Origin: Rugamonas rivuli
GTDB lineage: Bacteria > Pseudomonadota > Gammaproteobacteria > Burkholderiales > Burkholderiaceae_D
Assembly: GCF_009380165.1 (NCBI RefSeq)
Contig: NZ_WHUF01000001.1
Location: 1,152,903-1,216,902 of the forward strand
Direction of reading: 5' to 3'
DNA length: 64,000 nucleotides
Part shown: positions 27,781 to 35,990 of the stretch, piece by piece
How positions within the stretch are numbered: position 1 is the stretch's first letter
Layout of the letters: every line of letters begins with the position of its first letter
Notes under the pieces: generated by a model
Told to the model about the DNA's origin: nothing
Databases searched by the model: none
What the model saw: only the letters and a program-made list of their open reading frames with translations
Program-made: the position numbers and the translations under genes

Positions 27781-27810
27781 ATAGTACTACTGAAGAAATT
27801 CTGGTGTCAA
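27781..27810 (-). promoter_or_regulatory. Promoter of the GH1-ABC operon
   Basis: On the minus strand a perfect -35 TTGACA (27810-27805) is followed after 18 bases by TACTAT (27786-27781). The predicted start near 27774 places the palindromic operator at about +5 to +22. Confidence 0.6.
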
Positions 27811-27842
27811 CGGGTTTCTGGGAGTTTTTGTAACTTGCCTAC

Positions 27843-27878
27843 AAAAACGGCACAGCGACCGAAGTGGCTGTGCCGTTT
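27843..27878 (-). terminator. Rho-independent terminator of phaR
   Basis: On the minus strand a 12-base perfect stem (AAACGGCACAGC against GCTGTGCCGTTT) with a ten-base loop is followed by a short T run, starting 24 bases after the phaR stop. Confidence 0.82.
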
Positions 27879-27901
27879 GCAGTGTGGCGGACCGTGAAGG
27901 A

Positions 27902-28465
27902 TTACTTCTTGTCGGTCGGCGGCACGCCCGGGACGAATGGGAAAGTGCCGAAGATGTTCTTGCTCTGGCTTTGCATCTGTTCCTGCATCTGCACGAACAG
28001 GCTCTTGCTCTGGTCGATGTAGTTATTCATCATGCCCTGCATCATCGGGCCCTGCACGTTCATGAACTGGGTCCACATTTCCGGGCTGAAGGGCTTGCCT
28101 TCCAGGCCGCCGACGGCGGTGCCGGTGAACTTGCGCTGGATATCGGTAAAGGCCTGGACGTTCTTCTCCAGATAGGAGCCCATCATGCCCTGCATGGCGT
28201 GGCCGTAGAAGCGGATGATCTGCGCCAGCACGTCGCTGGAGAACATCGGTGCGCCGCTGGCCTCTTCTTCCAGGATGATCTGCAGCAGGATGCTGCGGCT
28301 CAGGTCTTCGTTGGTCTTGGCGTCGACCACGGTGAATTCTTCATTGTCCAGCACCAGTTGCTTGACGTCGGTCAGCGTGATGTAGGAACTGGTCTGCGTG
28401 TCGTACAGACGGCGATTCGGGTATTTTTTAATCAGGCGGTCAGCATTTTTTTTCGCACTACTCAT
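27902..28465 (-). CDS. phaR: PHB synthesis repressor PhaR
   Basis: PhaR binds DNA and PHB and represses phasin and related genes until granules form. The 187-residue protein has the diagnostic N-terminal DNA/PHB-binding domain KKYPNRRLYDTQTSSYITL near residues 12-31, then a paired helical region (IIRFYGHAMQGMMGSYLEKN) and a Gln-rich helix (MQEQMQSQSKN). The ATG at 28465 gives MSSAKKN; a GTG one codon earlier is also possible. It lies downstream of phaC with its own putative promoter and a terminator-like hairpin in its leader. Confidence 0.95.
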   Translation of the reverse strand: MSSAKKNADRLIKKYPNRRLYDTQTSSYITLTDVKQLVLDNEEFTVVDAKTNEDLSRSILLQIILEEEASGAPMFSSDVLAQIIRFYGHAMQGMMGSYLEKNVQAFTDIQRKFTGTAVGGLEGKPFSPEMWTQFMNVQGPMMQGMMNNYIDQSKSLFVQMQEQMQSQSKNIFGTFPFVPGVPPTDKK

Positions 28466-28509
28466 CACAAGTCCACTTATTGCGCCGCAGCGCGTACTCT
28501 AACAATTCG

Positions 28510-28536
28510 AAAAAAAAGCGAACTTCGGTCCGCTTT
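28510..28536 (-). terminator. Terminator-like hairpin in the phaC-phaR gap
   Basis: On the minus strand AAAGCGGAC-CGAA-GTTCGCTTT forms a nine-base stem (one G-U pair) and runs into five further T. It can end phaC transcripts. It also lies between the possible phaR promoter and the phaR start, so it may attenuate phaR. Confidence 0.7.
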
Positions 28537-28556
28537 CCCACTAGCCTACTTTACCT

Positions 28557-28562
28557 ATTATA
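28557..28562 (-). promoter_or_regulatory. Possible -10 element of phaR
   Basis: A perfect TATAAT on the minus strand lies about 90 bases before the phaR ATG, within an AT-rich stretch. The -35 match (TTGTGC at a 20-base spacing) is weak. Confidence 0.4.
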
Positions 28563-28666
28563 GAGGGGAAAAAGCATATCTTGCACAATCTGATATAACT
28601 TTTAGGTTTTATTGCAACGCAACCAAATTTACAGATCGACAATAAGACGCCTTTCCCCCACCGCTT

Positions 28667-30403
28667 CTAGTCGGCCCGCACCTTCACGTAGCGGCCCGGT
28701 GCGGGCTCGATTGGTACGTAACGGGCATTGCCCGGCTTGGCCTTGGGCTTGACGTCCTTGCCGCCGTGCTCGGCCAGGAAGGCGGCCCACTCCGGCCACC
28801 AGCTGCCCGGGTTCTCGGTGGCGCCGGCCATCCAGGCTTCGGCGTCCTGCGGCTTGGCGGCGGCGCGGCCCAGCGGCTTGTCGTTGGTCCAGTAGCTGCG
28901 CTTGTTCTTCACCGGCGAGTTGATCACGCCGGCGATATGGCCGGACGCACCCAGGATGAAGCGGTTAGCCTTGACCTTGCCCGGATTGAGGATGTTCATC
29001 GAACCGAAGGCCGACATCCACGGCACGATGTGATCTTCCCGCGAGCCGTAGATGAAGGCCGGCGCGTCGATGCTGGCCAGGTCGACCTTCTGCCCCGCCA
29101 CCTTCAGCTTGCCGGTCTTCAGTTTGTTTTCCAGGTAGGTGTTGCGCAGGTACCAGCAGAACATCGGGCCCGGCAGGTTGGTACTGTCCGAGTTCCAGTA
29201 CAACAGGTCGAACGGAGGCGGCTCGTTGCCCTTCAGGTAGTTGGACTGCACGTAGTTCCACACCAGGTCGTTCGGACGCAGGCTGGAGAAGGTGCTGGCC
29301 AGGTCGCGGCCCGGCATCAGGCCGCCGCCCTTGAGCTGCTGCTCGCGCATGGACACCTGGGCTTCGTCGACGAACACGTCCAGCACGCCGGTATCGCTGA
29401 AGTCGAGGAAGGTGGTCAGCAGCGTCAGGCTGGAGGCTGGCTTCTCGCCGCGCGCCGCCAGCACCGACAATGCGGTCGACACCAGCGTGCCGCCGACGCA
29501 GAAGCCCAGCATATTCATCTGATCCTGGCCGCTGATGTCCTGCACCACGTGGATGGCTTCGATCACGCCCTGGTCGACATAATCGTCCCAGGTGGTGCCG
29601 GCCAGCGATTGATCGGGATTGCTCCACGAGATCAGGAACACGCTGTTGCCCTGCTCCACCGCGTAGCGCACCAGCGAGTTTTCCGGCTGCAGGTCGAGGA
29701 TGTAGAACTTGTTGATGCAAGGCGGCACCATCAGCAGCGGGCGCTGATGCACGGTGGCCGTCACCGGCTTGTACTGGATCAGCTGGAACAGCGGGTTCTC
29801 ATACACCACCGTGCCTTCGGTCGTGGCCAGGTTGCGGCCCACTTCGAACGCCGATTCGTCGGACAGCGAGATATGGCCCTTGTTCATGTCGGCCAGCATA
29901 TTGGCCAGGCCCTTGGTCAGGCTCTCGCCCTTGGTTTCGATCAGCTTTTGCTGCGCTTCGGGATTGGTGGCGAGGAAGTTGGCCGGCGACATGGCGTCGA
30001 TGATCTGCTGCACGGCAAAGCGGATCTTCTGCTTTTGCTGGCCCGAGGTTTCCACCGTATCGACCATCGCATTCAGGAATTTGGCATTCAGCAGGTATGA
30101 TGCCGCATTGAATGACGACATGGGATTGCCCTGCCAGGCAGACGAGGTGAAGCGGCGGTCGCCCACATCCGGCGTCTTACCGGACAAAAACTCCTGCCAC
30201 AAATCGCCGAAATCTTGCATGTACTGGTTTTTCAGCTGCTCCATGGCCTCCGGCTTCACCGAGGCGCCCACATCCTGCATCATGGCGGCCAGCGGGTTGG
30301 CCTCCGTGGTGGGCGCCATGTTGAACCAGGATTGCCACTGTCCGGGGTCGCTCATCTGCGACATCCAGGCATTGGCAATGGCTTGAGGATCTGGCAAATT
30401 CAT
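28667..30403 (-). CDS. phaC: Class I poly(3-hydroxyalkanoate) synthase PhaC
   Basis: PhaC polymerizes (R)-3-hydroxyacyl-CoA into PHA on granule surfaces. The 578-residue length is that of class I enzymes. The lipase-like box GFCVGGTL has the catalytic Cys near residue 300. The catalytic Asp is in YGSREDHIVPW and the His in GASGHIAGVINSP. The PhaC N-terminal domain includes NPLFQLIQYKPVT. phaR lies immediately downstream, but no phaA or phaB is in the window, so precursors are supplied by genes elsewhere. Confidence 0.97.
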   Translation of the reverse strand: MNLPDPQAIANAWMSQMSDPGQWQSWFNMAPTTEANPLAAMMQDVGASVKPEAMEQLKNQYMQDFGDLWQEFLSGKTPDVGDRRFTSSAWQGNPMSSFNAASYLLNAKFLNAMVDTVETSGQQKQKIRFAVQQIIDAMSPANFLATNPEAQQKLIETKGESLTKGLANMLADMNKGHISLSDESAFEVGRNLATTEGTVVYENPLFQLIQYKPVTATVHQRPLLMVPPCINKFYILDLQPENSLVRYAVEQGNSVFLISWSNPDQSLAGTTWDDYVDQGVIEAIHVVQDISGQDQMNMLGFCVGGTLVSTALSVLAARGEKPASSLTLLTTFLDFSDTGVLDVFVDEAQVSMREQQLKGGGLMPGRDLASTFSSLRPNDLVWNYVQSNYLKGNEPPPFDLLYWNSDSTNLPGPMFCWYLRNTYLENKLKTGKLKVAGQKVDLASIDAPAFIYGSREDHIVPWMSAFGSMNILNPGKVKANRFILGASGHIAGVINSPVKNKRSYWTNDKPLGRAAAKPQDAEAWMAGATENPGSWWPEWAAFLAEHGGKDVKPKAKPGNARYVPIEPAPGRYVKVRAD

Positions 30404-30448
30404 GTTTGATTCCCTAAAAATAGTTAAATATCTTTACCTGGGCTGCTG

Positions 30449-30673
30449 ATGCTGATTGTTGCTATTGCTTGGATATACGTGGTCGGACTGATGGCTCTGA
30501 CCGAGCCCACCGTCGTTGCGGGAATTGTAACGTTTTTGTTCTACTGCGTGCTGCCCCTGGGCACTTTGATTTACATCGCCGGCACCGGCAAGCGCAAAGC
30601 GCGCCGCCGCGCCGCCGAACTGGCCGCGCACGAGGCCCGCCAGGCCGCCGCCAACACCGACGGCGAAGCCTAA
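30449..30673 (+). CDS. Small membrane protein, hypothetical
   Basis: The 74-residue protein has two predicted membrane helices (LIVAIAWIYVVGLMAL and TVVAGIVTFLFYCVLPLGTL) and a basic, Ala-rich tail (GKRKARRRAAELAAHEARQ). It is divergent from phaC with 45 bases between starts and convergent with pgeF. Not recognised; function unknown. Confidence 0.7.
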   Translation: MLIVAIAWIYVVGLMALTEPTVVAGIVTFLFYCVLPLGTLIYIAGTGKRKARRRAAELAAHEARQAAANTDGEA

Positions 30674-30690
30674 GCCAGCGCCGCTTAAAC

Positions 30691-31482
30691 TCATTTGATC
30701 CAAATCAAGGCAGCCTGCCGGCCGGTGACGCCGTCGCGGCGGTAGGAATAGAAGCGGCCGGAATTGGAGACGGTGCAGAATTCGCCGCCGTGCACCTGCT
30801 GCACGCCGGCCCGGTGCAGCAGATAACGCGCCAGGCCGTAGATATCGGCCAGGTGCTTGCCAGGCTTGCCCTCGATGGGCAAGAACGCCGCCTCGACGTG
30901 GCGCACGCCGGAAGCGTCGACCGCGCCGCTCAGGAAGGCTTCGCGCACCTCCGGTCCGACTTCGAACTGGTAGGCGCCGATCGCCGGCCCCATCCAGGCC
31001 ATCAGCTCGCCGGCGCCGGCCGCGCGCATCGATTCCACCGTGTTCTCCAGCACGCCGGCGGCCAGCCCGCGCCAGCCGGCATGCGCCGCCGCCACGGTCT
31101 TGCCTTCGACATCGCAGAACAGCACCGGCAGGCAGTCGGCCGTCATGATGACGCACACCTTGCCCGGCGTGGTCGTCAGGCTGGCGTCCGCTTCCGGCAC
31201 CTCCTGCGGCCCCAGCCGGGACAGATTGGCCACCGCCGTGCCATGCACCTGCGTCAGCCAGCCCGGGTCGCCCGGCAGCATGGAACGCAGGATTTCACGG
31301 TTGCGGGCGACATTGTGCGGCTGGTCGCCGACATGGGTGCCCAGGTTCAGGCCGCCCTGGCCCATGCCGTCGTCATACGGCGCGGGGCTGACGCCGCCGC
31401 GCCGCGTGGTCGACAGTGCCCCTACCCCGTCGGGCAAGCCCGGCCAGTGCGGCACCAGCCATTGCTGCTGTAATGTAGTCAT
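30691..31482 (-). CDS. pgeF: PgeF/YfiH-family purine nucleosidase-like laccase-domain protein
   Basis: The 263-residue protein has the metal and active-site motifs of the multicopper-oxidase-like laccase-domain family: LTQVHGTAVANLS, MTADCLPVLFCD and AAHAGWRGLAAGV (His-Cys-His zinc site). Family members correct misplaced L-Ser in peptidoglycan (PgeF) or act on purine nucleosides. The start at 31482 shares one base with the rluD stop (TAATG), so the two are translationally coupled, a common gene order. Confidence 0.93.
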   Translation of the reverse strand: MTTLQQQWLVPHWPGLPDGVGALSTTRRGGVSPAPYDDGMGQGGLNLGTHVGDQPHNVARNREILRSMLPGDPGWLTQVHGTAVANLSRLGPQEVPEADASLTTTPGKVCVIMTADCLPVLFCDVEGKTVAAAHAGWRGLAAGVLENTVESMRAAGAGELMAWMGPAIGAYQFEVGPEVREAFLSGAVDASGVRHVEAAFLPIEGKPGKHLADIYGLARYLLHRAGVQQVHGGEFCTVSNSGRFYSYRRDGVTGRQAALIWIK

Positions 31483-32534
31483 TAACCCTGTTCCGGTTCC
31501 GTTGCCTCGATACCGGCACGGGCCAGCAGCTCGGCAAAATCGTCGGCCAGCGGCACGGTCCATTCGCATTGCTCGCCGGTGGCCGGATGGACCAGGCCCA
31601 GGCGGCGTGCCTGCAGCGCCTGGCGCGGGAAATAATCGGCCAGGTGCTGCTTGCCGTACGTCGTATCGCCGACCAGCGGGAAGCCGATCGACATCATGTG
31701 CACGCGGATCTGGTGGGTGCGGCCCGTTTCCAGACGACACTGTACCAGCGTCACGGGACGGCCTTCGCCCAGCTTGCCGCCGCCCAGCACCTGGTAGTGC
31801 GTGATGGCCGGCTTGGAGCCCATGCCGGTCGACACCGCCATCTTGATGCGGTCTTTCGGGTGGCGGCCCATCGACGCATCGATAGTACCGCTGATGCGCG
31901 GCATGCCCCACACGACTGCGTAGTACTCGCGCTTGACGGTGCGGGCGGCCAGCTGGCGCACCAGGTCGGTCTGGGACGGCAGCGTCTTGCCGACCACCAT
32001 CAGGCCGCTGGTATCCTTGTCCAGGCGGTGGACGATGCCGGCGCGCGGCACGCCGGCCAGCTGCGGGCAGTGGTGCAACAGGCCGTTCAGCAGCGTGCCG
32101 GACCAGTTGCCGGCGCCCGGATGGACCACCAGGCCGGCCGGCTTGTTGATGACCATCAGGTGCTCGTCTTCGTAAACGATGTTAAGTTCCATCGGTTCCG
32201 GTTTAAAAGCCTCGTCTTCCGGCGCCGGTTGGGGCAGAATGACGATCTTCTCGTCGCCATAGACGGTGTCCTTGGTGCTTTTGGCGGTTTTGCCATCGAC
32301 GGTGACGAAGCCGTCGGTGATCCACATTTGCAGGCGGCCGCGCGAGAATTGCGGCACCAGGTGGGAAATCACCTTGTCCAGGCGTTCGCCGCAGACTTCC
32401 GGCGTCAGTTCCAGATGGATCGGAGCCAGGCCGTCGTCGTCGCCAAAATCGCCGTCGTGCTCGACCAGCAGGTCGGCGTCGGAGTCATGATCGGAGGAAG
32501 ATTCGGCCAAATTCGGCTTTGGAGTTAATATCAC
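31482..32534 (-). CDS. rluD: 23S rRNA pseudouridine synthase RluD
   Basis: RluD makes pseudouridines in helix 69 of 23S rRNA. The 350-residue protein has an N-terminal S4-like RNA-binding domain (ERLDKVISHLVPQFSRGRLQ) and the catalytic motif IVHRLDKDTSGLMVVGKT, whose first Asp is the catalytic residue. GRTHQIRVHM follows. An acidic ~35-residue N-terminal extension precedes the S4 domain. It is divergent from bamD, the standard rluD-bamD arrangement in betaproteobacteria. Confidence 0.95.
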   Translation of the reverse strand: MILTPKPNLAESSSDHDSDADLLVEHDGDFGDDDGLAPIHLELTPEVCGERLDKVISHLVPQFSRGRLQMWITDGFVTVDGKTAKSTKDTVYGDEKIVILPQPAPEDEAFKPEPMELNIVYEDEHLMVINKPAGLVVHPGAGNWSGTLLNGLLHHCPQLAGVPRAGIVHRLDKDTSGLMVVGKTLPSQTDLVRQLAARTVKREYYAVVWGMPRISGTIDASMGRHPKDRIKMAVSTGMGSKPAITHYQVLGGGKLGEGRPVTLVQCRLETGRTHQIRVHMMSIGFPLVGDTTYGKQHLADYFPRQALQARRLGLVHPATGEQCEWTVPLADDFAELLARAGIEATEPEQG

Positions 32535-32549
32535 AGCATTCCCATCGGC

Positions 32550-32555
32550 TATAAT
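32550..32555 (+). promoter_or_regulatory. Possible -10 element of bamD
   Basis: A perfect TATAAT lies 45 bases before the bamD ATG in the divergent rluD-bamD gap. The -35 region is poorly conserved. Confidence 0.45.
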
Positions 32556-32599
32556 CAGCCTATTGTAAAACTTTGGTTAAACAGCTTCTTGCAAAACAT

Positions 32600-33400
32600 A
32601 TGCAAAAAAAATTGAAAGTAGTCGCAGCAACGTTGGTTCTGCTTAGTTTGTCCGCTTGCGGTTTGTTCTCGGAGAAAATCGACGAGACTAAAGGTTGGAG
32701 CGCTACGAAATTATACTCGGAGGCGAGCGAAGAGCTGGAAGGACAGCACTACGAACGCGCAATTCAGTTGTACGAGAAGCTGGAATCGAGCTATCCGTTC
32801 GGCACTTACGCCCAGCAGGCGCAGATGCAGATCGCTTACGCCTACTACAAATCGCAGGACCAGGCCCAGGCGCTGGCAGCCGTGGAGCGCTTCATCAAGC
32901 TGCACCCGAACCACGCCAACGTCGACTACATGTACTACCTGCGCGGCCTGATCAACTTCAACGACCAGATCGGTTTCCTGAACTTCATCTACGAGCAGGA
33001 TGCCACCGAACGCGACCCGAAAGCCACGCGCGAAGCTTACGCGGCCTTCAAACAGCTGGTGGACAAATTCCCGAACAGCAAGTATACGCCGGATTCGCTG
33101 GATCGTATGCGTTATCTGATCAATGCGATGGCTTCGTATGAAGTGCACGTGGCGCGCTACTACTACCGCCGCGGCGCCTACCTGGCAGCGGCCAACCGCG
33201 CCATGGGCATCATGAACGATTACCGCGACTCGCCGGCCATCGAAGAAGCGCTGTTCATCATGATCCGCAGCTACGACAAGCTGGGCATGACCGAGCTGCG
33301 CGACGATACCATGCGCGTGTTCAAGCTGAACTACCCTTCCAGCAAGTTCCTGGACGAAGGCAAAAAAGCCGAACGTCACTGGTGGAAACTCTGGAACTAA
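32600..33400 (+). CDS. bamD: Outer-membrane assembly lipoprotein BamD
   Basis: BamD is the essential TPR lipoprotein of the BAM complex that inserts beta-barrel proteins. The 266-residue protein has a lipoprotein signal with lipobox LSAC (lipidated Cys at residue 20) and five TPR units, including SEELEGQHYERAIQLYEKLE and SQDQAQALAAVERFIKLHP. MYYLRGLINF is a family hallmark. The start at 32600 gives a normal signal peptide; a frame open from 32573 adds nine residues. A strong terminator follows. Confidence 0.96.
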   Translation: MQKKLKVVAATLVLLSLSACGLFSEKIDETKGWSATKLYSEASEELEGQHYERAIQLYEKLESSYPFGTYAQQAQMQIAYAYYKSQDQAQALAAVERFIKLHPNHANVDYMYYLRGLINFNDQIGFLNFIYEQDATERDPKATREAYAAFKQLVDKFPNSKYTPDSLDRMRYLINAMASYEVHVARYYYRRGAYLAAANRAMGIMNDYRDSPAIEEALFIMIRSYDKLGMTELRDDTMRVFKLNYPSSKFLDEGKKAERHWWKLWN

Positions 33401-33415
33401 GCTAAAAAATCAGCA

Positions 33416-33443
33416 AAAACCGGGACCCAGGTCCCGGTTTTTT
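33416..33443 (+). terminator. Rho-independent terminator of bamD (bidirectional)
   Basis: AAAACCGGGAC-CCAG-GTCCCGGTTTT forms an 11-base perfect stem followed by T residues. The A run on the other side gives the convergent yaaA gene a T tract too. Confidence 0.9.
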
Positions 33444-33458
33444 ATTATTTACCCCGTT

Positions 33459-34229
33459 TTACGCTTCGACCCGGCGGCGGAAAATCCAGGTCTTGTCGTC
33501 CGAGTCTTTCTTGTCGAAGGCATAGCCGTCGACGTTGAACTTCTTCAGCTTCTGCGGATCGGTGATGCCCTTGACGGCGGCGAAACGCGCCATCAGCCCG
33601 CGCGCCCGCTTGGCGTAGAACGAAATGATCTTGTATTTGCCGTTTTTCCAGTCCTCGAACTGCGGCGTGATCACCGGCACGTCCAGCAGCTTGGGCTTGA
33701 CCGACTTGAAGTATTCTTCGGACGCCAGGTTGACCAGCGTTTCGGCGCCCTGCTCGGCCGCCGTCTTGTTCAGCGCCTGGGTGATGGTCTCGCCCCAGAA
33801 CGCGTACAAGTCCTTGCCGCGCGGGTTGCTCAGGCGGGTGCCCATTTCCAGCCGGTGCGGATGGATCAGGTCCAGCGGCCGCAGCATGCCGTACAGGCCG
33901 GACAGGATGCGGATGCGCGATTGCGCATAGTCGAGCTGGGCCGGCTTGAGGCTGCGCGCATCGAGGCCGCCGTAGACGTCGCCGTTGAAGGCCATCACGG
34001 CCTGGCGGCCTTCGGCGGTGTCGTGGGTCCACGTGGCATAGCGGGCAACGTTGAGCGCCGACAGGTTGTCGGACAGATCCATCAACTCGCCGATCTGCGC
34101 CGGCGAGAATTCGCGCAGACGCTCGATCAGCTGGGCTGAGTGGTCGAGAAAATCGGGTTGGGAGTGCAACTTGGTGGTCGGAGGAGTCTCCAGGTCGAGA
34201 CTTTTTGCAGGCGAAAGCACTATCAGCAT
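33459..34229 (-). CDS. yaaA: Peroxide-stress protein YaaA
   Basis: YaaA (DUF328) lowers intracellular free iron under peroxide stress in E. coli and has DNA-binding activity. The 256-residue protein starts [14 protein letters not shown], the family signature. It also has YSGLYG-type [21 protein letters not shown], and a C-terminal [10 protein letters not shown] with the usual spacing. The start at 34229 matches the family N terminus; six extra residues are possible upstream. It converges with bamD across a shared terminator. Confidence 0.95.
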   Translation of the reverse strand: MLIVLSPAKSLDLETPPTTKLHSQPDFLDHSAQLIERLREFSPAQIGELMDLSDNLSALNVARYATWTHDTAEGRQAVMAFNGDVYGGLDARSLKPAQLDYAQSRIRILSGLYGMLRPLDLIHPHRLEMGTRLSNPRGKDLYAFWGETITQALNKTAAEQGAETLVNLASEEYFKSVKPKLLDVPVITPQFEDWKNGKYKIISFYAKRARGLMARFAAVKGITDPQKLKKFNVDGYAFDKKDSDDKTWIFRRRVEA

Positions 34230-34264
34230 AAGATTCCAGATAAACATAATTACGAACTAAGCAC

Positions 34265-34714
34265 ATGATACCTGTTCCAGAGAAACTCACACCGACGCGC
34301 ATCGTTATCGATACCAACGTCTGCCTCGACCTGTTCGTGTTCAAGGACCCGCGCTGGGCCGCGCTGTTGACGGCGCTGGAAAACGGCACGGTCGAAGCGA
34401 TCACCCGTTCGGACTGCCGCGACGAGTACAACATCGTGCTGCACTACAAGCACCTGCCGCTGGACGACGACTCACGCCCGCTGGCCGCCGCCCGTTTCGA
34501 CGAGCTGATCAAGGTGGTCGCCCCGCCCGAGTCCGGCATCCGCCTGCCGGTCTGCACCGACAAGGACGACCAGAAGTTCCTCGAAGTGGCGCGCGACGCC
34601 AACGCCGCCATCCTCATCACCAAGGACAAGGCGCTGCTGAAACTGGCCCGCCGCCTGGCCAAGGCCGGCATGTTCAAGGTCATGGTGCCAGAGGCGTGGA
34701 GCCCGGAAAGTTAA
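34265..34714 (+). CDS. PIN-domain protein, putative toxin or nuclease
   Basis: The 149-residue protein matches the PIN-family toxin-like group. It starts with a strand carrying the first catalytic acid (RIVIDTNVCLDLF, Asp16), then SDCRDEYNIVLHY, and the later acids in CTDKDDQKFLEVARDANAAI and LITKDKALL. PIN proteins are Mg-dependent ribonucleases. No small antitoxin gene adjoins it on either side, so it may be an orphan or act outside toxin-antitoxin pairs. It is divergent from yaaA by 35 bases. Confidence 0.85.
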   Translation: MIPVPEKLTPTRIVIDTNVCLDLFVFKDPRWAALLTALENGTVEAITRSDCRDEYNIVLHYKHLPLDDDSRPLAAARFDELIKVVAPPESGIRLPVCTDKDDQKFLEVARDANAAILITKDKALLKLARRLAKAGMFKVMVPEAWSPES

Positions 34715-34783
34715 GGTTTTTTTCACCACACCAAACCCGGCGCGCTGAGCTAGAATAGGCTATCTGTCCACTACACCGCCGCC

Positions 34784-35974
34784 ATGAATAGCCGTAATAA
34801 TCTGCCGAGCAGCACGCCTTTCACGCCGACTCTGACCAGCCGCCTGCCGGCCGTCGGCACCACCGTGTTCACCCGCATGTCCACGCTGGCCGCGCAAGCG
34901 AACGCGGTCAACCTGGGCCAGGGCTTCCCTGACTTTGCCTGCGAGCGCAGCCTGCTGCAAGCCGTCAACGACGCCATGCAGGCCGATTTCAACCAGTACC
35001 CGATGATGAGCGGCGCACCGGTGCTGCGCAACGCCATCGCCGCCAAGGTCGCGGCGCTGTACGGCCACCAGTACGACGTCAACGCCGAGATCACCGTCAC
35101 CGCCGGCGCCACCCAGGCGCTGACCACCGCCATCCTGTGCTGCGTGCATCCGGGTGACGAAGTCATCGTCATCGAGCCGAGCTACGACAGCTACGTGCCG
35201 GCGATTACGCTGGCCGGCGGCGTGCCGGTGCTGGTGCAGATGGAAGCCGGCGCCGACGGCTACACCGTGCCATGGTCCAAGGTCGCGGCCGCCGTGAACG
35301 GCAAGACCCGCCTGATCGTCATCAACACCCCGCACAACCCGACCGGCAGCGTGCTGCGCGTGGCCGACATGGAAGCGCTGGCCGACATCGTGCGCGGCAC
35401 GGACGTGCTGATCCTGTCGGACGAAGTCTACGAACACATGGTCTACGACGGCGCCCGCCACGAGTCGGTATGCCGCTATCAGGAACTGGCGGCGCGCGCC
35501 TTCGTCGTCTCCAGCTTCGGCAAGACTTACCACGTCACCGGCTGGAAGGTTGGCTATGTCGCCGCGCCGGCCGCGTTGATGGCGGAGTTCCGCAAGGTCC
35601 ACCAGTACAACGTCTTCACCGTCAACACGCCCATGCAGCATGGCATCGCCAGCTACATGGCCGATCCCAAGCCTTACCTGGAACTGCCGGCCTTCTACCA
35701 GCGCAAGCGCGACCTGTTCCGCGAAGGCTTGAAGGGCTCGCGCTTCGAACTGCTGCCGGCCGACGGCACCTACTTCCAGTGCGTGCGCTACGACAAAATT
35801 TCAACGCAAACGGAAGCGCAGTTTGCGGAGTGGCTGACCACCGAGATCAAGGTGGCGGCGATACCGGTATCGGCGTTTTACCAGCAAGGCAAGGAATCGG
35901 GCATCGTGCGTTTCTGCTTTGCCAAACAAGATGAGACCCTGGCACTCGCACTGGAGCGACTGGGCAAAGTTTAA
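34784..35974 (+). CDS. PLP-dependent aminotransferase, YbdL/methionine aminotransferase type
   Basis: The 396-residue class I aminotransferase has the LGQGFPDF motif of kynurenine/methionine aminotransferases, NTPHNPTGSVL, and the PLP-lysine motif SSFGKTYHVTGWKVGY. It resembles E. coli YbdL, which transaminates methionine-related oxoacids. Substrate is not fixed by the motifs; glutamine transaminase K is the alternative. The HD-GYP-like gene starts 16 bases after it, so the two may be cotranscribed. Confidence 0.92.
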   Translation: MNSRNNLPSSTPFTPTLTSRLPAVGTTVFTRMSTLAAQANAVNLGQGFPDFACERSLLQAVNDAMQADFNQYPMMSGAPVLRNAIAAKVAALYGHQYDVNAEITVTAGATQALTTAILCCVHPGDEVIVIEPSYDSYVPAITLAGGVPVLVQMEAGADGYTVPWSKVAAAVNGKTRLIVINTPHNPTGSVLRVADMEALADIVRGTDVLILSDEVYEHMVYDGARHESVCRYQELAARAFVVSSFGKTYHVTGWKVGYVAAPAALMAEFRKVHQYNVFTVNTPMQHGIASYMADPKPYLELPAFYQRKRDLFREGLKGSRFELLPADGTYFQCVRYDKISTQTEAQFAEWLTTEIKVAAIPVSAFYQQGKESGIVRFCFAKQDETLALALERLGKV

Positions 35975-35990
35975 TTCGGGGACGAGAATC

